From the NCBI GenBank assembly GCA_947053595.1, contig CAMRSX010000002.1, positions 62,001-126,000 on the forward strand: a DNA stretch of 64,000 bases, written 5' to 3'. Shown here piece after piece: positions 62,232 through 64,000 of the stretch (its first letter is position 1; the number at the start of each line of letters is the position of its first letter). A model generated the notes under the pieces. It searched no databases and was not told the DNA's origin. It saw nothing but the letters and a program-made list of their open reading frames with translations. The DNA comes from an uncultured Clostridia bacterium (GTDB lineage: Bacteria; Bacillota; Clostridia; Christensenellales; UBA1242). Both the position numbers and the translations under genes were made by a program.

Positions 62232-63487
62232 TCTTCAATCCTTTTGATTTCAGCGCCCAAAAGTTTATATTTTTCTTCAATTCTTTCATAGCCACGGTCG
62301 ATATATTCCACATTGTGCACGGTGGTGTACCCTTCTGCTTTTAAGCCCGCAATCACCAGCGCAGCCCCTGCGCGAAGGTCGGTTGCAAAGACATCCGCCC
62401 CATACAACTGCTCCACGCCAACAACGCAAGCAGAGCGGTCTTTCACCACAATGTTTGCGCCCATTTTGCGCAGTTCCATAACATGCCCAAACCGATTTTC
62501 AAACAAGTTCTCTTGAATGATGCAAACACCGCTGCAAACAGATTGCAACGTCATCATCTGAGGCTGAAGGTCGGTTGGAAAATGTGGATATGGCAAAGTT
62601 TGAATTTTTTCAATTGAAGAAAGCCTTCTGTCCGCTTTCACCCTTATTTTATCATCAAACACATCAATTTGGCAAGCACTTTGCCTTAAAAACGAAATTA
62701 AGCTTTCGTTGTGGCGATATATTGCATTTTCAATCATCACATCACCGCCGCAAGTTGCAACCGCCAAAAGATATGTGCCGGCAACAATGCGGTCGCTCAT
62801 CACGGCAAACTCTCCACCATGCAGGCTTTTAACGCCTTCAATTTCAATGCAGTCAGTGCCTGCACCTCTCACCTTTGCGCCCATTTTGTTGAGAAAATTT
62901 TGAAGGTCAACCACCTCCGGTTCTTTTGCCACATTCTTAAGCGTGGTGACGCCGTCAAGCAAACACGCACAAAGCATCAGGCTTTCGGTGGCGCCCACAC
63001 TTGGAAACGGAAAGACAACTTCACCACACCGCATGTTTTCGCCGTGGCAATATATGTAACCATGTTTTTCAACCACCCTCACCCCAAGCGCCTTAAAGCC
63101 ATTGAGATGAATGTCAATGGGTCTGGAGCCAATTTTGCAGCCGCCCGGATAGGCAATCACTGCCTTCTTAAATCTTCCCAGCATTGCTCCCAAAAAGATG
63201 ATGGAAGCCCGCACCTTTTGCGCAAGAGTGTGCGTGATGCTTTTGTTTTCCAAACCGGTTGTGTCCAAAAGTAACTTCTTGCCCGACAACTGGCTTTTTG
63301 CGCCCAAGGTTTGCAAAATTTGCCTCATGCAATCAAGGTCGGACAAATCCACATAATCAGAAAGTTGCACCTGTCCGTCGCACAGCACAACCCCCGCCAT
63401 AATTGGCAAAAAAGCGTTTTTGGAGGCTTCAACACTCACAACCCCCTCCAGCTTCTTGCCGCCATAAATCATCAAATTTTCACTCAT
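62228..63487 (-). CDS. murA: UDP-N-acetylglucosamine 1-carboxyvinyltransferase
   Basis: 419 residues. First committed step of peptidoglycan synthesis: adds enolpyruvate from PEP to UDP-GlcNAc. KNAFLPIMAG at the start, catalytic Cys117 in GGCKIGSRPIDIH, and LRAGAALVIAGL near the C-terminus. The Cys makes it of the fosfomycin-sensitive type. The ATG at 63487 has no clear ribosome binding site, and CATAAACT lies 7 bases upstream of the -ATTTTAT- leader. Confidence 0.96.
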   Translation of the reverse strand: MSENLMIYGGKKLEGVVSVEASKNAFLPIMAGVVLCDGQVQLSDYVDLSDLDCMRQILQTLGAKSQLSGKKLLLDTTGLENKSITHTLAQKVRASIIFLGAMLGRFKKAVIAYPGGCKIGSRPIDIHLNGFKALGVRVVEKHGYIYCHGENMRCGEVVFPFPSVGATESLMLCACLLDGVTTLKNVAKEPEVVDLQNFLNKMGAKVRGAGTDCIEIEGVKSLHGGEFAVMSDRIVAGTYLLAVATCGGDVMIENAIYRHNESLISFLRQSACQIDVFDDKIRVKADRRLSSIEKIQTLPYPHFPTDLQPQMMTLQSVCSGVCIIQENLFENRFGHVMELRKMGANIVVKDRSACVVGVEQLYGADVFATDLRAGAALVIAGLKAEGYTTVHNVEYIDRGYERIEEKYKLLGAEIKRIED

Positions 63488-63692
63488 ATAAAATAGTTTA
63501 TGAAAGTTTGCATTTTTTGGTTTTATTTTCGGAAAAATAACATCAAAAACGGAGAAAAAAATTCACAAAAAGCGCTTAAAAATAATTTTTCAAAAATTTA
63601 CATAAAAAACTGTCTTTTGCTTGTAAAAAGTGTCGAAATCATGATATACTATAGATGACAAATTTTTGCACACAAAAATAAGGAGAATTGAA
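63488..63692. other. Divergent spacer between murA and the right-edge gene
   Basis: AT-rich, no gene. Holds the rightward promoter TTGTAA (63621-63626), 18 bases, TATACT (63645-63650) with TGA before the -10. Confidence 0.6.
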
Positions 63693-64000
63693 ATGGCAAG
63701 AAACCCATCTTATGACTTTAAAAACCTTTCAAAAGCGCACCAAGACTGCCTTAGTTTAATTGAGACCTTGGGCATATATGAACTGCGCGCTTTGGCAAGA
63801 GTGTTTGGAGATAATTCCCCAACAGTTTCAAAGAGGGATGACCACATCCGCATTGTCATGGACAAAATCATTTCTGGCGAAGAAGTTAAATCCATTCCAA
63901 TGCGTCCGGGCAGACCATACAAACAGCTGTCTAACATTGAAGGAATTTTGGCAGAATTGTCGCAAATCACTGGAAAGGATTACACTCTCAAAACAAATCA
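63693..64000 (+). CDS. Rho N-terminal-like (SAP/LEM-type) protein, partial
   Basis: 102 residues visible, cut by the right edge. AAGGAG lies before the ATG. The segment ETLGIYELRALARVFG followed by SPTVSKRDDHIRIVMDKI has the helix-turn-helix-like pattern of the Rho N-terminal domain. MRPGRPYKQL resembles an AT-hook-like basic turn. Clostridial proteins with such a region next to or fused to Rho exist, so this may be the N-terminus of a Rho-related factor. The remainder is outside the window. Confidence 0.6.
   Translation, partial: MARNPSYDFKNLSKAHQDCLSLIETLGIYELRALARVFGDNSPTVSKRDDHIRIVMDKIISGEEVKSIPMRPGRPYKQLSNIEGILAELSQITGKDYTLKTN

Overview
The window reads as a chromosomal segment of an endospore-forming, moderately low-GC Bacillota (Firmicutes) bacterium, most likely an uncultured Clostridia-type organism. 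The main reasons are a complete spoIIIAA-AH operon, the Firmicutes order dprA-topA-trmFO-hslV-hslU, the order Asp23-nusB-xseA-xseB next to spoIIIA, a long Bacillus-type SRP RNA, an infC-rpmI-rplT operon with an AUU start and an L20-type leader, and AAGGAGG ribosome binding sites. No tRNA, rRNA operon, CRISPR array, insertion sequence or prophage was seen.

Layout. 1-11.5 kb (+ strand): two membrane proteins, comM, dprA, topA, a TrmFO homologue without its catalytic cysteines, the HslVU protease, TcdA, thioredoxin and the NifS/NifU pair. 12-20.7 kb (- strand): a hypothetical gene, tgt, queA, ruvB, ruvA, ruvC, yebC, a SpoU-type methyltransferase, rplT, rpmI and infC. 20.7-34.6 kb (- strand): an accessory locus behind a consensus promoter, with three very large surface or secreted proteins (766-class Big_3, 1295 aa Big_2 plus Hint, 2144 aa with a nuclease-like C-terminus), two tandem immunity candidates and a third immunity-like gene. 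34.7-38 kb: a CNNM-like membrane protein and an 857 aa protein with possible mTERF-like repeats. 38.1-47.4 kb: proS, xseB, xseA, nusB, yqhY and spoIIIAH to AA. 47.5-57.5 kb: SRP RNA, a YtxH-like gene, two orphan genes, gap, rpiB, an LMW phosphatase, rsfS, yhbY, obgE, a GNAT and nth. 57.8-64 kb: lysS, an SDR, a DraG-type hydrolase, divIB, murA and the start of a Rho-N-like gene.

The most unusual content falls in three groups. The first is the polymorphic-toxin-like locus. Its polypeptide appears to end in a diverged WHH/HNH nuclease whose canonical His-His is replaced by Asp-Glu, followed by translationally coupled duplicated immunity genes. The second is a set of dispersed palindromic families. 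One structured element sits directly against the ribosome binding sites of ruvA, yhbY and spoIIIAC, and its hairpin is kept while its sequence changes. Another family (GTCATTCT/AGAATC) has apparently inserted in frame into the rRNA methyltransferase gene. The third is the conserved-position TrmFO that has lost both catalytic cysteines. All identifications come from reading motifs and gene order by eye; no database search was run.
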